In this document: positions 34,931-49,854 of the stretch, in pieces
Layout: every line of letters begins with the position of its first letter
How positions within the stretch are numbered: the stretch's first letter is position 1
NCBI GenBank assembly: GCA_009823395.1
Contig: CM020510.1
Location: 12,466,273-12,530,272 of the forward strand
Reading direction: 5' to 3'
DNA: 64,000 nucleotides
From: Thamnaconus septentrionalis
Taxonomy: Eukaryota; Chordata; Actinopteri; Tetraodontiformes; Monacanthidae
The notes under the pieces: model-generated
What the model was told of the DNA's origin: nothing
Databases searched by the model: none
The model's input: only the letters and a program-made list of their open reading frames with translations
Position numbers and translations under genes: made by a program

Positions 34931-37510
34931 AGCTGCACTGATTTGCTCTAGTACACTTCTGTATGATGTACTATTGGGGGAAAACTGAATCAGAGGGCTT
35001 ATCCTCTACCGCAATAATGTGGTCTGCTGCAACGTGTTTCATGTTAGAATACTGATTGCATTACAACACAAAGTTTAGTAGATAACAGCAAAAAGAGTTA
35101 AAGCTATGCCCACAGCCGTGTTCACAGCCAACAGGAAGACAGGAACATCACTCTGAATAAGAGATAATGTAGTAGCATGACTCATGAATGTACGTTTTTT
35201 TTTTTTGTTTGTTTTTTAACGCAGGGCTTCAGTTTGCTGAGCTCTAAACATCAGCGGATGCATTAAAAATGTACAATAAGTAAATGAGAGAACAGCTGCT
35301 GCTGCTGCTGGCAACTCGGCGTCCGGTTCTTCCTCCGGGGAACGTGCGTGTGTGTGTGTATGTGTGTACGCGGCGGTGTGTAGCATGCACCGCTAATGAG
35401 CAGCTAACTGGCGGTCTTCAGGGTGCAAAGTTAACACATCCGCACACCCGCCATTGTGGGCCGTGGTTTGCTTGCTTGAGCACAGCTTTAGTCAACTTGT
35501 AAATTAACGCTGGCAAGCTGTCAAAGCTGCAGCAGCGGCAGAGGGAAGGTTTTTTTTTCTCTTCACCAAACTAACCAGCGAATACGCTGTTCGGAAACGG
35601 TCTGTAGTGGGGACGAAAATTCTTGCACCCAAAACTCATCAATATAAGGATACACTACTTTAACATTACATTTACAAACCTGCATGTTTTCCTTCATTTT
35701 ATTTCCGGTCTGCTTTTCACCTTGTCCCGATGAAGGGTTTTTCCTTTTTTATTATTTGTGTTATTATAAGTAGTAGGGTTTCTCTAAACTATTTTCAGTT
35801 TATGAATTTTGCCAGCTGAGATTTTCTTCAGTTAGATCTTTTGTTTTCAGTCTTAGGGCCCGACTTTCACCTTTAGTCCTCAGACTTCCTCAGGCAGAAA
35901 AGACAACAACAGCAGTTCCAATCACGCGGAATCCATCCATCACAGAGGTTTTTTTTTTGTTTTTTGTTTTTTTGATATGTAACACAGCAACCTTAACAGT
36001 CATCCACAATATATATATAATGTCTATATATGTTTCTATTTATACTGTACTTTTTCTGGTGGATCCGGGGTGGAAAATGAAGATGGGAAAATGGCAGAAA
36101 TAGGGGACCCTTAGCCTCTGAGTGAGACATCATTAAGGCGAACAGCATGGAGATGTATTGTCAATAAAGGGCTGCTGCTGCTGCTGCGGCTGCTGCATCC
36201 TCGTATAGACGAGAGGGCTGCTAAGTTTGTGCACCTAGACTGGTTTCTAGGCAACACTAAGCATGTACTCGCCTGTCTGAGTGGCAGTCTGCGGGTCTCG
36301 TTCATCACAACGTAAGACGTCTTTTAGAGAAACAACCTGACTTGGCCATTAGCGGATGTAAAAGCATGCGCTCAAACTTTTGCATTAAGGCAGTTGGGTT
36401 TTTCCCGAAAGGTTTTAAAAGAAACCAATCTAAAGAATAGCCCTGATTTTAAAGATGGTGCTTTCTTTTAAATCCAGAGACATTATTTATTAAACTCAAG
36501 AGTGTGCACCTGGTTTCAAGCTGACATTCAGGCGGGTTTTGTGGCTACAAAATCAGGATGATGCTGCAGTCATGACCAGCAGGCAAACAGAACATCTGCC
36601 TTTTATAGACAGTATAAAGGGAGTTATGTTGCTCATTTGGCCAGAAGGAAGAGGAGGCCACCTGTTCCAGGTGCAGAGTCACGTGACTGGCAGGGGGACG
36701 CAAAGACAACGAGCTGACAGATGACCCATAGATGGATCAATAATGTGAATAATGAACGAGACGCCGGCCACCAAAGTCGATAGTTTACCACTGAGCATCT
36801 TAATGGAGAGTCCAGTGTTAGTAAACCACCTGAGCGTCGTTCCCCACCTGTTAGATTTTATTACAAGCTCTGCATTATGAATGAAAAAGTGTTTGGACCC
36901 CTGCTGAGCAGCTGTGACGGCACTCAGCAGGCTCTGACGGCTGAGATCAGACAGTGATTGACAGCCAGTCGCAAGCTCTGCCTCCAAGCTTTGAGTGCAT
37001 TGTGCGACTCGTCGACGCGTCGCTTTTCGGAAGCGTGCGAGCGTTTAGGGAGGCTGGATCTGACCCGTGTTCGCCGTTCAGTGTTTCTCTGCCCCTGAGC
37101 CCTTTAAAGTCTCTTTTTGTATTCATGAATACGTTCTAGTCAGTATGACAGTCAAACCCCAGCTGCTGCCCAGCCTGCTAGAAGAGCAGATGTACTGCCA
37201 GCAGGTTCATCCTCAGTGCAGCGTCACACTGCACACAGATTCAAAAGGAAGTTCAAAATACAAATAAATCTGGACACTAAAGTTCCTGTTTTTAAAAATA
37301 ATGAAGCTATGCAACAAAGCAGAGCGAGATGGTTGTACTAATCTTTTATGTGCGCGTGTGTCTGTCTGTCTGTCTGGTCACATGGTCTTCAGCCTTTCTC
37401 AGCTATTGCTTTTATTTCTAAGCTAAGAAAAGTTGAACTTCTGACTCGGTGCTTGTGGATCAGAACCAGATCAGCCTTTTGTGCTCACCTCGCTTGACTC
37501 CCTCTCTCTT

Positions 37511-37547
<37 letters not shown>

Positions 37548-37716
37548 AAAAATTTGCGTGGCACCAGGTTTATTTTTAGCTCAGACCATGTGGATGGAGA
37601 GTATGGCTTTAAGTGTTTTGCATCTAAAAAGACTAAAAAGCCATTTTTGGGTTGTTTTTTTTTATTCCTCGAACTTCAGTTTCTTAAGCCTTAGAGCTCC
37701 CTAGTGTCTCTTTTAT

Positions 37717-37801
<85 letters not shown>

Positions 37802-39914
37802 CCCTCTGCCTCTTTTCAAGTTTGCTTTTACATTAACCTTCCTCTGGAGAATGTGATGGTGGAAAATGGATGATGGACATTAATTTTACTATGTGTGATC
37901 GATATCATCTTCATCTTATTCTTCAACACACAGCACCTGCTTATTGTCATTCTGGATCTGCTTGATAGCTTTAAATGTGTCTCCTTTATATGGCATGATA
38001 TCTGTAATGGAAGCAAAAAAACAGTGTTTAACAGGACAAATTTGACACACAGAAAGTCTGATTTTGTCCAAACGTCTGTCTGTGCAGCCTGAAGGCGGTG
38101 CTGTCGGCCCCCCTGTCCAGCGGGACGTTGGACCTGTCTGGCATCCCTCTGGCCAGCCGGGACATGGAGCGGCTGTGTTCGCACCTGCAGCGTCACGCCG
38201 CCACGGTGGTCAGCCTGGAGCTGGGCTTCACTGAGCTGACGGACGAGGCCTTCCTGCTGCTGCTGCCCACACTGGCCGCCCTGCCTCACCTGGAGACGCT
38301 GGCGCTCAACGGGAACCGGTTGACCAGAACCATCCTGAAGGAGCTGACCGACGCCCTCAAGGTCAGAAACACTTCGGCTCTGTTTGTTTCTGTATTGATC
38401 TTCCAGTACAACTAGATACTTGAGTTTTCTTTCTTTTCTTTTCTCTTCCAGTCCAGTTTCCCCCATATCTGTGCCTTTTTGTATTTTAACATCTCAACTC
38501 TCTAGTCACAAATATTTATATTGTTGGAAGACCTGAGATCTTGTCTTATCTTATCAGAAGTTCTTGTGTCAAATATTGCTTTCAATTCACCAAATAGCAA
38601 AACAGTTTTATCAAAGATACCATATTCCACTCATTTTCAGAGCCTTAATTTTTCATCAAGAGTCCAAGTGCGGCCGACCTGCACTATCATTCATTATTAA
38701 ACAACTCAATAGATCCTCAGAAAACAACATATGCTGGCTTGCTTGCATCTTCCTGTTAAAGCTGATTATTTGTTGGACCTTCAACTCGTTTGAAGGGAGA
38801 CATAACGAAGCACGAGGCGGAGCCAACACCTGTCTGGTGGTGTTGTCACTCACTGGGTGTCTTCCTGCCTTATTAGCAGTGTCATTGCAAAGTGCCGTTT
38901 TTTTTTTTTGTTTGTTTTTTTGTTTTTTACAGAAATGTGTAATTTTGTCTGCAACAAGAGTAAAGTTTCGTAGCTTGTGAAGGCAAATATGATCGTGGCA
39001 AAATATTAGGAAAGAGAATTTATGTTGGATATGGCCTTCACAAAAGTGTGTGAAACAGCTGCCTTTGGCACCACCTGGTGGTAGATCTAGGTATGACACT
39101 GTTTTGGACCCCTCTCTCTACTAGTTTTGCTGCCCGCATTTTACTAAGACAGGCAACACTAATAAATGTTTTGTTTTTTTCTGTTCTATTCTATTATTTT
39201 GCTCAAGCAAGTATTATCTCAGGAGTCTGAACAAACAGCTGTGCTTACTTACAGCTTGAAGACACATAGACAGTATTAGCTCCCCTTGCTGAGTCTATTA
39301 GATGTGGAGCAAATAATCTCCTAAAAACTTGCACTGAAATGCTCAAAATACTCTGTTCGCTTGTCTTGAACCACGTTCACTCTGTCGACCCTCAGGATCC
39401 CGGCAGCTTCCCCAGCGTGACGTGGATCGACCTGGGCAACAACGTAGACATCTTCTCCCTGCCGCAGCCCTTCCTGGTCAGCCTGCGGAAGCGCTGCCCC
39501 AAGCAGGGGAACCTGCCCACCATCCTGGAGTTCGGAGAGAGCCAGGCCAGCGAGCCGCCCGAGAGGCTGAAGGGCATCGGGGAGGAAGAGGAAGAGGAGG
39601 ATGAGGGGGAGACGGACGACACCAACCGGACGGTGAGCCTGGGAGAGCTGCGCTCGGAGGTGGAGGACGGGGAGGAGGAGGAGGAAGAGAAGCTGGGCGG
39701 GGGGATGGAGATCGAGGACATGATGGAGGAGCTGCTGGACTTTGACCGGGAGGTGCAGGGCAAGGAGGACGAGGACGAGAGCATGTGGACGCTGGGGGAG
39801 CACAGGAAGGCGGGGGGGCGGCAGAGGGCGGCGGGGGAGGGGGCGTCGGAGGAGGTGGGGAGGGGCGAGGCGGCGGCCGTCGGGGAGGAGGGCAGCGACG
39901 GTGGCGGAGGATGA
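16500..39914 (+). CDS. lrrc75a: Leucine-rich repeat-containing protein 75A
   Basis: Five exons: 16500-16748, 23493-23621, 27523-27635, 38088-38361 and 39396-39914, giving 427 residues as read. Matches to human LRRC75A include LDDVLYRYASFRNLVDPITH, QLTYHLSPHSQWRRH, ELTDEAFLLLLPTLAALPHL, LALNGNRLTR and TWIDLGNNVDIFSLPQPFL. Leucine-rich repeats occupy about residues 165-290. A Glu/Asp-rich tail follows and is longer than the human one (human about 344 residues in total). The protein starts MGAKQTK, which fits N-myristoylation (Gly2, Thr6, Lys7). The molecular role of the family is poorly known. The reading frame at the end looks broken: codon pattern suggests that one extra base near 39900 causes the stop at 39912-39914, and that the real tail may run to TGA 40051-40053 (about 473 residues). 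Confidence 0.92.
16793..17119. mobile_element. hAT-type MITE in lrrc75a intron 1
   Basis: A 327-bp element starts CAGTGTTG and ends CAACACTG. It is flanked by a perfect 8-bp direct repeat, TCCCTGAA, at 16785-16792 and 17120-17127. The inner termini are rich in GATTACTT/AAGTAATC motifs, arranged as imperfect inverted repeats. An 8-bp target duplication with CAGTGTTG ends fits the non-autonomous hAT-like elements that are common in fish. It inserted only 44 bases after the exon 1 donor site. Confidence 0.85.
21524..21563 (+). repeat. (GT)n microsatellite
   Basis: About twenty GT units in lrrc75a intron 1. Confidence 0.95.
21724..21766 (+). repeat. (GT)n microsatellite
   Basis: About twenty-one GT units, 160 bases after the previous GT run in the same intron. 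The intervening stretch contains CCCT-type pyrimidine repeats. Confidence 0.95.
21925..21968. repeat. AT-rich inverted repeat (T run / A run)
   Basis: A GTTG-plus-T run is followed directly by an A run and CAAAACAAC, so the two sides can pair as an imperfect hairpin. It is probably of simple-sequence origin. Confidence 0.5.
22164..22542 (+). repeat. GAA-rich minisatellite with a 39-bp unit
   Basis: Runs of GAA alternate with the core GAGACACTGCTCAATGCTAA. Core starts are at 22194, 22256, 22295, 22334, 22373, 22446, 22485 and 22521, so the spacing is mostly exactly 39 bp (one 62, one 73 holding a shortened variant copy, one 36). Because unit lengths are mostly multiples of three, frames stay open and read as acidic E-rich blocks with TLLNANYEE, but there is no sign that it is an exon. 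Confidence 0.95.
23469..23485 (+). repeat. (GT)n inside the 3' splice site of lrrc75a exon 2
   Basis: A 17-base GT run ends seven bases before the AG of the exon 2 acceptor and takes the place of a normal pyrimidine tract. It is complementary to the CA run just downstream of the same exon. Confidence 0.9.
23631..23645 (+). repeat. (AC)n just after the lrrc75a exon 2 donor
   Basis: A 15-base AC run begins ten bases into intron 2. Its RNA could pair perfectly over 14 bases with the UG run on the other side of the 129-bp exon. Confidence 0.9.
24240..24262. repeat. Perfect 23-bp palindrome
   Basis: CAGTGGAGCAG, one G, then CTGCTCCACTG: eleven-base arms with no mismatch around a single central base. 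It does not belong to a simple repeat. It may be a dimeric protein-binding site or a short hairpin, or chance. Confidence 0.7.
25055..25084 (+). repeat. (AC)n microsatellite
   Basis: About fifteen AC units in lrrc75a intron 2. Confidence 0.9.
27404..27477 (+). repeat. (GAT)n microsatellite upstream of lrrc75a exon 3
   Basis: About 24 GAT units with one interruption (TAATGAT near 27460), ending 45 bases before the exon 3 acceptor AG. This places the run in or just above the expected branch-point zone. Long poly-Met frames here are repeat artefacts. Confidence 0.95.
27651..27721 (+). repeat. (GT)n microsatellite downstream of lrrc75a exon 3
   Basis: About 35 GT units starting 15 bases after the exon 3 donor site. 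Confidence 0.95.
30028..30116 (-). mobile_element. 5'-truncated LINE 3' end, antisense, with target-site duplication
   Basis: On the plus strand it begins with CCAT tetranucleotides and TTCTATACCCGCTTATTCC, and continues with a GGGTCACGGGGG and GTCTATCCCAGCTGTC motif. This is the widely dispersed 3' end of a fish non-LTR retrotransposon read from its tail. A 12-bp direct repeat, AGGCAGAGAAAT, flanks it at 30016-30027 and 30117-30128. Only about 89 bp were inserted. Confidence 0.75.
32852..32880 (+). repeat. (CTG)n trinucleotide repeat
   Basis: Nearly ten CTG/GCT units in lrrc75a intron 3. Confidence 0.95.
34877..34928 (+). repeat. Compound (CT)n(GT)n microsatellite
   Basis: Short CT run followed directly by about 21 GT units in lrrc75a intron 3. 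Confidence 0.95.
37720..37797 (+). repeat. (GT)n microsatellite, about 39 units
   Basis: The longest GT run in the window, about 290 bases upstream of lrrc75a exon 4. Confidence 0.95.
38362..39395 (+). other. lrrc75a intron 4
   Basis: About 1 kb of AT-rich intron with T/TG-rich stretches near 38900-38930. Nothing else was recognised. Confidence 0.7.
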
Positions 39915-40053
39915 GGACGACTCGCACAGCCGCGCCTCCCGGCCGTCCTGCTCCAGCCAGTCGCAGCACTCGTCCGGGGCGGCCGAGCCAATCAGAGCGG
40001 AGGAGGCGGACGACTTGGACGAGGTGACCGACCAATCGGACCCCTTGACCTGA
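39902..40053 (+). other. lrrc75a: Probable true end of lrrc75a in a shifted frame
   Basis: From about 39901 the frame offset by one base from the annotated one reads VAEDEDDSHSRASR and onward for 50 codons to TGA 40051-40053. It has an acidic, Ser-rich composition like the tail before it. By my count about 44 of 48 codons in this frame end in G or C, the same bias as the preceding lrrc75a codons, whereas the annotated frame loses that bias and stops. This suggests coding sequence separated by a one-base indel or error. Confidence 0.6.
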
Positions 40054-40758
40054 TCGCTGCCCCTTCCCTCTCCCCCCCACCTCCCCCCCTCCCCCCGAAA
40101 GCTCTCCGCTCTGCTCGTGTTTCCCCTCACGTGACGAGTCGACCGACGGCTCAAAGTCAAAGTGGCCGCGACGCGAACCGACATGCCGCCTCATTCTCCC
40201 TCCGCTTTATCTGATTTGCGGTCCAGCGTCTGGCAGCGTCCTGGGTGCCACAACTCCCGGTGGCTGGAGCCTCAGACGATAATCCCCGACAGGACGCCTT
40301 GTTGCTCAAAGTGTGGACGGATGAGCGTTTTCATACACACAAAGATTTAAAAAAATGACATTCAGCTGTTCTTCATTTCTAGAATGATTGCCTTTATTCA
40401 GGTCCCTCACTCCTGGCTGACCCACATGTGCCTCTGATTTAGTCCTTTTGCCGCCGAGGGGGATGTGCGTCAAGAGGTGAGGAGAGGACGTGAAGACGGG
40501 TTGGGAAATCTATCAGAGGCCCCTTGTAACGTTTTGATATTTGTCCAAAAAAATATTTGTCTCCCTTCCTCCCTCGCTCCCACGTGCACTCTGGAGCCAG
40601 ATGGATCCAGAGACAGATGGGAATCTGAAGACCAGCCAGCAGCTTTAAATGGTCAAGTCCGACGTCCCCCAGTTGCGAAGAGTTAAATAGCAGAAAATGA
40701 AGAGAAACAAACAGCAGAGCGAGAAGACGAGGCAGCAGAGTGCAGATGAATGTGATGA

Positions 40759-40797
<39 letters not shown>

Positions 40798-43700
40798 TGA
40801 GTGAGTGTGAGTGTACATGTACGTGACTGTACACAGTGATCGGATGCGTTAGCATTTTTCCGTCCCTTAGCAAAAGTGCTGCTGTGTCGACCTGAAATAT
40901 TTAGTAGCCTTTCTCTTCTAATCCAGGTCATGTTCCACAGCGTCCGCATGCTCGCTGCCGCCGCCGCTGCCGTGCATCACGTGCGCTCACTGCTGTGTTT
41001 ATATATAGGCCGCAGACACCATCACGCATCATTTACGCCATTGGCTGGGTTTCGACAAACTGTGTGCAGTACGTAGCCTCTCACCCAGCCTTAGGCTCCC
41101 CAGCTGTGTGTGTCACCTTTTAGTCGCTGATCGCTTTAAGAATCTCCTGGTTCTCTTTTTTTGGATGTACAGTATTGAAGACTGAAGATGAAATTATGAT
41201 ATTTTTTTTATATAAAAAGCATACCTTTTAATTCATGGACTTAAATATGTTTTGTGTCGTGTGCTTAGTTTAAGCAATATCGTATCTGAGCAAGGTGTAA
41301 GGGCATGTTTGGGTTTGTATTTGTGCAGAAACAGGATGTAAACAAAGAAAGCCTTAAGCACGGAGAAATTAATTCATACGTTGTGTATGTATACGATATA
41401 CATTTCCCCAGACACTTGCCAAAGTACAGTCAGCTCCAGAGAAAGAAGAAGGCCTTAGTCGATGCCTGCAGCTGCAGCTGCAGCAGCACATCACCAGCCA
41501 AAATGTATTAATATTCTCCCTTATTCCCCCCAAAAAAAAAATAATTTTAGTTTCTGTGGTCTAAGCTCCGCTTATCAACAGCGCGCGGCTGTCTCTGTGT
41601 CCTTTGCAGGTTATAATCCTGCATACCTCCTGTGAGGACTTGATCCTGCGCTAACTGCGAGCCGACGCGCACTGAAAGGAGTGCTCGTAAAGATCGGCAT
41701 CAAAGGGAGGAATATCGGCTGTAAAATGCCTTCAGTGCGCTGTGAAAATTCCTCATCAACTCTAAACACCAATCGTGATGATCTGTTCAAAGTGACCGGG
41801 GGGTGGAGGGGTTAAGCAGAAACTCTACTGTACAAATCTGCAATCTGAGATGGAGGAGTACAAAAAAATGGAATAGGGTAGAAGTAGCTTTAAGGATGCA
41901 GAAATCCTCCAAGCTCAGTCAACTCCAAATGTTATAGGATTGTTTGCTGGACCATATCATGTCATTTAACTAAAACTTAACTACATCCAGCATTAAAAAT
42001 AAAAAGCTAAATAAAACATGACATTTTGACTTTGATCAATAAAATCTAAGCATGTACATACATTTGCACCAAATCACATCTTGTGTTGGAGCATTTTAGC
42101 ACTGAAGAAATGTATTTAAATCTGCATAGTATTTCCTTATTTACATTGTGAAAAGGGGCTTTTAACCAATTATAGAATCAACCCACCAGTGAAACACATG
42201 AAATGTTTCCATTGGAAAGTACTGTTCGTGTTTGCACAGCTAAGCCAATGAATCTGAATATTTCAGATTCATTCCTTTTATCTCCCACATTAATTTCAAA
42301 CAGTTCTCTCCATTCAAATACTTGAAGTTAATGGACCTGCAATACTAAAATAGTAATATTTCCTAACACCGTGGGATCACTGTAACTTCTCAATGTCGAA
42401 TTTGCCCACTAGACACTTGAGTTTAAGGCCGTTGTCCTTTGGATTACAGATCACGTATTTTATCCGCGAAGATTCTCAGGCAGATTACTGCCTGACAACA
42501 CAGGGGGTGAAACCAGTTCTCCGAACCTACTGGGTGACAGATGCTATTTTTTATGCGGGTATCAGAACAAAGCGGATTCTCCTTGAGGACAAAGAATTGA
42601 TTGTTTGCCACATTTTTAGCGCAAATAATTAGCCAATTATTGGAGCGAAAGCATGTTGGGAACAGCCAAGAGCAAAAAACCAAAATGCAGTCAACTGTTA
42701 ATGTCACTATCAAGAATGATCCTGGAAATCCAGCACTTTATCATGTGGAATTTCAAGGTTTTTTTTTGTCCTATCACAATTTGATAATGTAAAGTAAAAC
42801 TCATAGTTGCCTGGGGCAAAAAAAATCCACTCAGAGCCTCAGTGGCTTCCTCTGCCTGGTGGCCGTATGTCTGCCACCTGATTGCCCCCTTTGCACCTCA
42901 TCATCTCCATCCACTTCGAGTAGCCTGCAGACACACATTGGGGTAAAAACTAATTACAAGCTAACCCTTTAAGATACTTGGACAGCAAGCTATTTGAACA
43001 CTGGCTGTGCAAAATATACCGTACAAACAGCACTAATCCCTTTAAACAGAGACCTAACAATAGTTGATCTTAAAACGCATCGTACGGAAAGTGCTCTGTG
43101 TAGATCTCTGGCTTCTTAAACCAACGTTTTTGCAGTGGATGACCTTCTGCATGTGATTTAAGTGTGTATTCTCAGGTTTATTTTTTCTGTGTTCTGCCAG
43201 CTACTGTCATTGGTCTCCATCTGGCTGCAGTGAGAGCAAGGAAAAATGTGCACGAGACAGCCGAGGTCGGATTAATGCATATGTGTCTGTAATCTGCTGA
43301 TGACACGCACGCTGCTGTCTGCTTTTATGTTAAGGTCACCCTAAATCAAAGTCAAAAAAAAGAAAAAAAAGAAAAGCCTGACAGGGAAGAAGCACGAACC
43401 TATAGATGCAGTGGTTCGTAATAAAACCAAAAAAACAAAACAAAACACAACTTTGTTCCATCAATCAGAGGTAACCAGCTGTGGGGCTCACAGCAGTTTG
43501 AAGTCTGAGTGATTGACATGTGGACAGGTCAGGGACATTAGGCTGAACGCTACCTTATTCCTCCAGGATTAAAATTTGTCTGCAGCACTCAGATACCTCC
43601 ACGGCAGAAAGCTTCTACAAAGGCTCATAATAATTTGTTTTTGTTTAGTGTCTGTTTCTTTCTTTGTGTCTTTTTTTCAGGTTTGCCTGCATGCCAACAT

Positions 43701-45199
43701 AAAACTCTAAAAGGCTCAGCCTGAATATTTTCACCCACAGTGCTGATTTATTCCAATTCACTTTGCTGCAGCACATATATTGTATGTTTGTCATGGAATT
43801 CTGTTCCCCGAATGGCTGTTTGTGAAGAGGTGAGACTGACACAATGACAAAATCTCTTCATATGTTAAAGTGAGATATAAAAGGAGGATCCATGAAGGCT
43901 TTAAGTGGAGAGATTCTTTGTATGATGAACTCAAACACTCTGCTGTCATATATTATAAACTGTCAGTAGATAGGAAACATTCTCTAAATCTGAGAGTCTG
44001 TAGCCATGAACATTTTTGTCAATTTGCATCATTCAAAAATATACCTCTGTAATTTTCCTCCCCTTACAGTATCTATGCTCTCGTTCTCAAACTACCAAGC
44101 TCCCTTTATTTTTACAGCACTTTTTAAGGTGTTTTGTCGACAAGAATGGTTTGCCTTTTAAAGATCAAATTGTGAACCGTGTAATTTTCTGTTATACAAA
44201 GGAAATCAATAAACTCTATGATGCCAAAACAAGTGACAGCTTTTGTGGATTGCCTTCACATAATATGATCGAGTGTTTCAATAAGGCAGGAAAGCCAAAC
44301 AATTGCCTTGGCCTTCAAAAGACAGCTGCTACAATAGGTTTGAAAAAACATTGACTAACAAAGATGTCGCCTAGAACTCTTTAAAGGTGTAAGTGTGTTA
44401 CTTTGTTGTCGTACTATTATTCAATGTTATTTTCCCGTGAGAAAAATCCAGTATGGGGGCAGAGTAAACATATAAACCTTCTCATGGAGGTGCTTCCATA
44501 TTACAGTAAAAGGTAAATGTACTGAATAAATACATGCACTGGTTATATAATATACCCAGTATAGGATAGTATATCCTTCTTTTGAGGTTAAGGTATTGTA
44601 TTTAAACGAGAGACACAAACACTATTCGTTGGCAACGTCATAAAGTGTCACGCTTGTTTTATAAGGACGTTTTTCCAGTATTATTGGATTTCAAACAACA
44701 GCCATTTGAAACGCTGTCTCGCTTCAACGGTGCTTTACTGACATCTAATGTACAAAATTATACATTGCAACCAAACCGTTCTTCGCATCTGAAGGTAATG
44801 AATGGTTCGACCTCTATAGCTATTGACTAAATACTGAACATTTATTTATTTATTATAATATCTCTGTTTACACTTTTATATTTGGTTGGATAGATTGTGA
44901 AGTACTTATTTCAAAATTTAAAAAAAAAAAAAAAAATCACAGCACACCTACTTGTCTGGCGCAATAATGTACTAAGCTTTTGATTTCACAACTCACGACG
45001 AGTGGGACCATCAAGCTCGACAGAGCTAAACAGGAAAAAGCAGTTTACTTGCCAATTTTCAGAATAAAACGTTTTCGGGAAAAAAAATCCACGAGAACTC
45101 AAAACATGCAGCTATTAGTTAGAGGTAAAAGATGAATTGTGATAACGGACCAATAGCAGTAGGTTTGTGTTTATCTTGAAATCATTTGTTTGTTTACAC
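40054..45199 (+). other. lrrc75a 3' UTR and spacer to crk
   Basis: Begins with a C-rich 3' UTR. It includes a GT run (40761-40795) and candidate polyadenylation signals near 42009 and 42038 (AATAAA). From 42 to 45 kb it is AT-rich spacer with a 16-17 base A run near 44920-44936. Several short open frames were inspected and none resembles a known protein. Confidence 0.5.
40761..40795 (+). repeat. (GT)n microsatellite
   Basis: About seventeen GT units followed by GTGAGTGA variants, in the presumed lrrc75a 3' UTR. Confidence 0.9.
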
Positions 45200-49744
<4,545 letters not shown>

Positions 49745-49800
49745 GAGCGGAGAGCCCGGCTGCAACTTGGACACTAGTGTTAGACCCTGATCTTTTTTTA

Positions 49801-49854
<54 letters not shown>

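Larger units (their letters stand above)
27722..38087 (+). other. lrrc75a intron 3 (10.4 kb)
   Basis: The largest intron. It holds a GGTAGGAA-type run near 28245-28272, TCC repeats near 28954-28998, an antisense LINE 3' end at 30028-30116, CTG repeats at 32852-32880, a CT/GT run at 34877-34928, a CT run at 37503-37548 and a long GT run at 37720-37797. Moderately GC-rich, low-repeat stretches at 30.9-31.6 kb and 32.6-32.8 kb may be regulatory, but nothing there can be named. No exon of another gene was recognised on either strand. Confidence 0.6.

Noticed and set aside
39801..39890. Programmed ribosomal frameshifting as the explanation for the lrrc75a frame change
   Set aside because: The change needed is +1, not the common -1 type, and no slippery heptamer precedes it. 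An indel or sequencing error in G-rich DNA is simpler.
39321..40194. Long minus-strand open frames opposite lrrc75a exon 5
   Set aside because: They are shadow frames of G/C-rich coding DNA, rich in Pro, Arg and Ser with no domain; the plus strand matches LRRC75A.
42393..42632. 79-codon open frame in the same spacer
   Set aside because: No recognisable domain, splice context or codon bias.
44016..44354. 112-codon open frame in the lrrc75a-crk spacer
   Set aside because: It resembles no family I know, lies in AT-rich DNA and lacks coding-like composition; probably chance.
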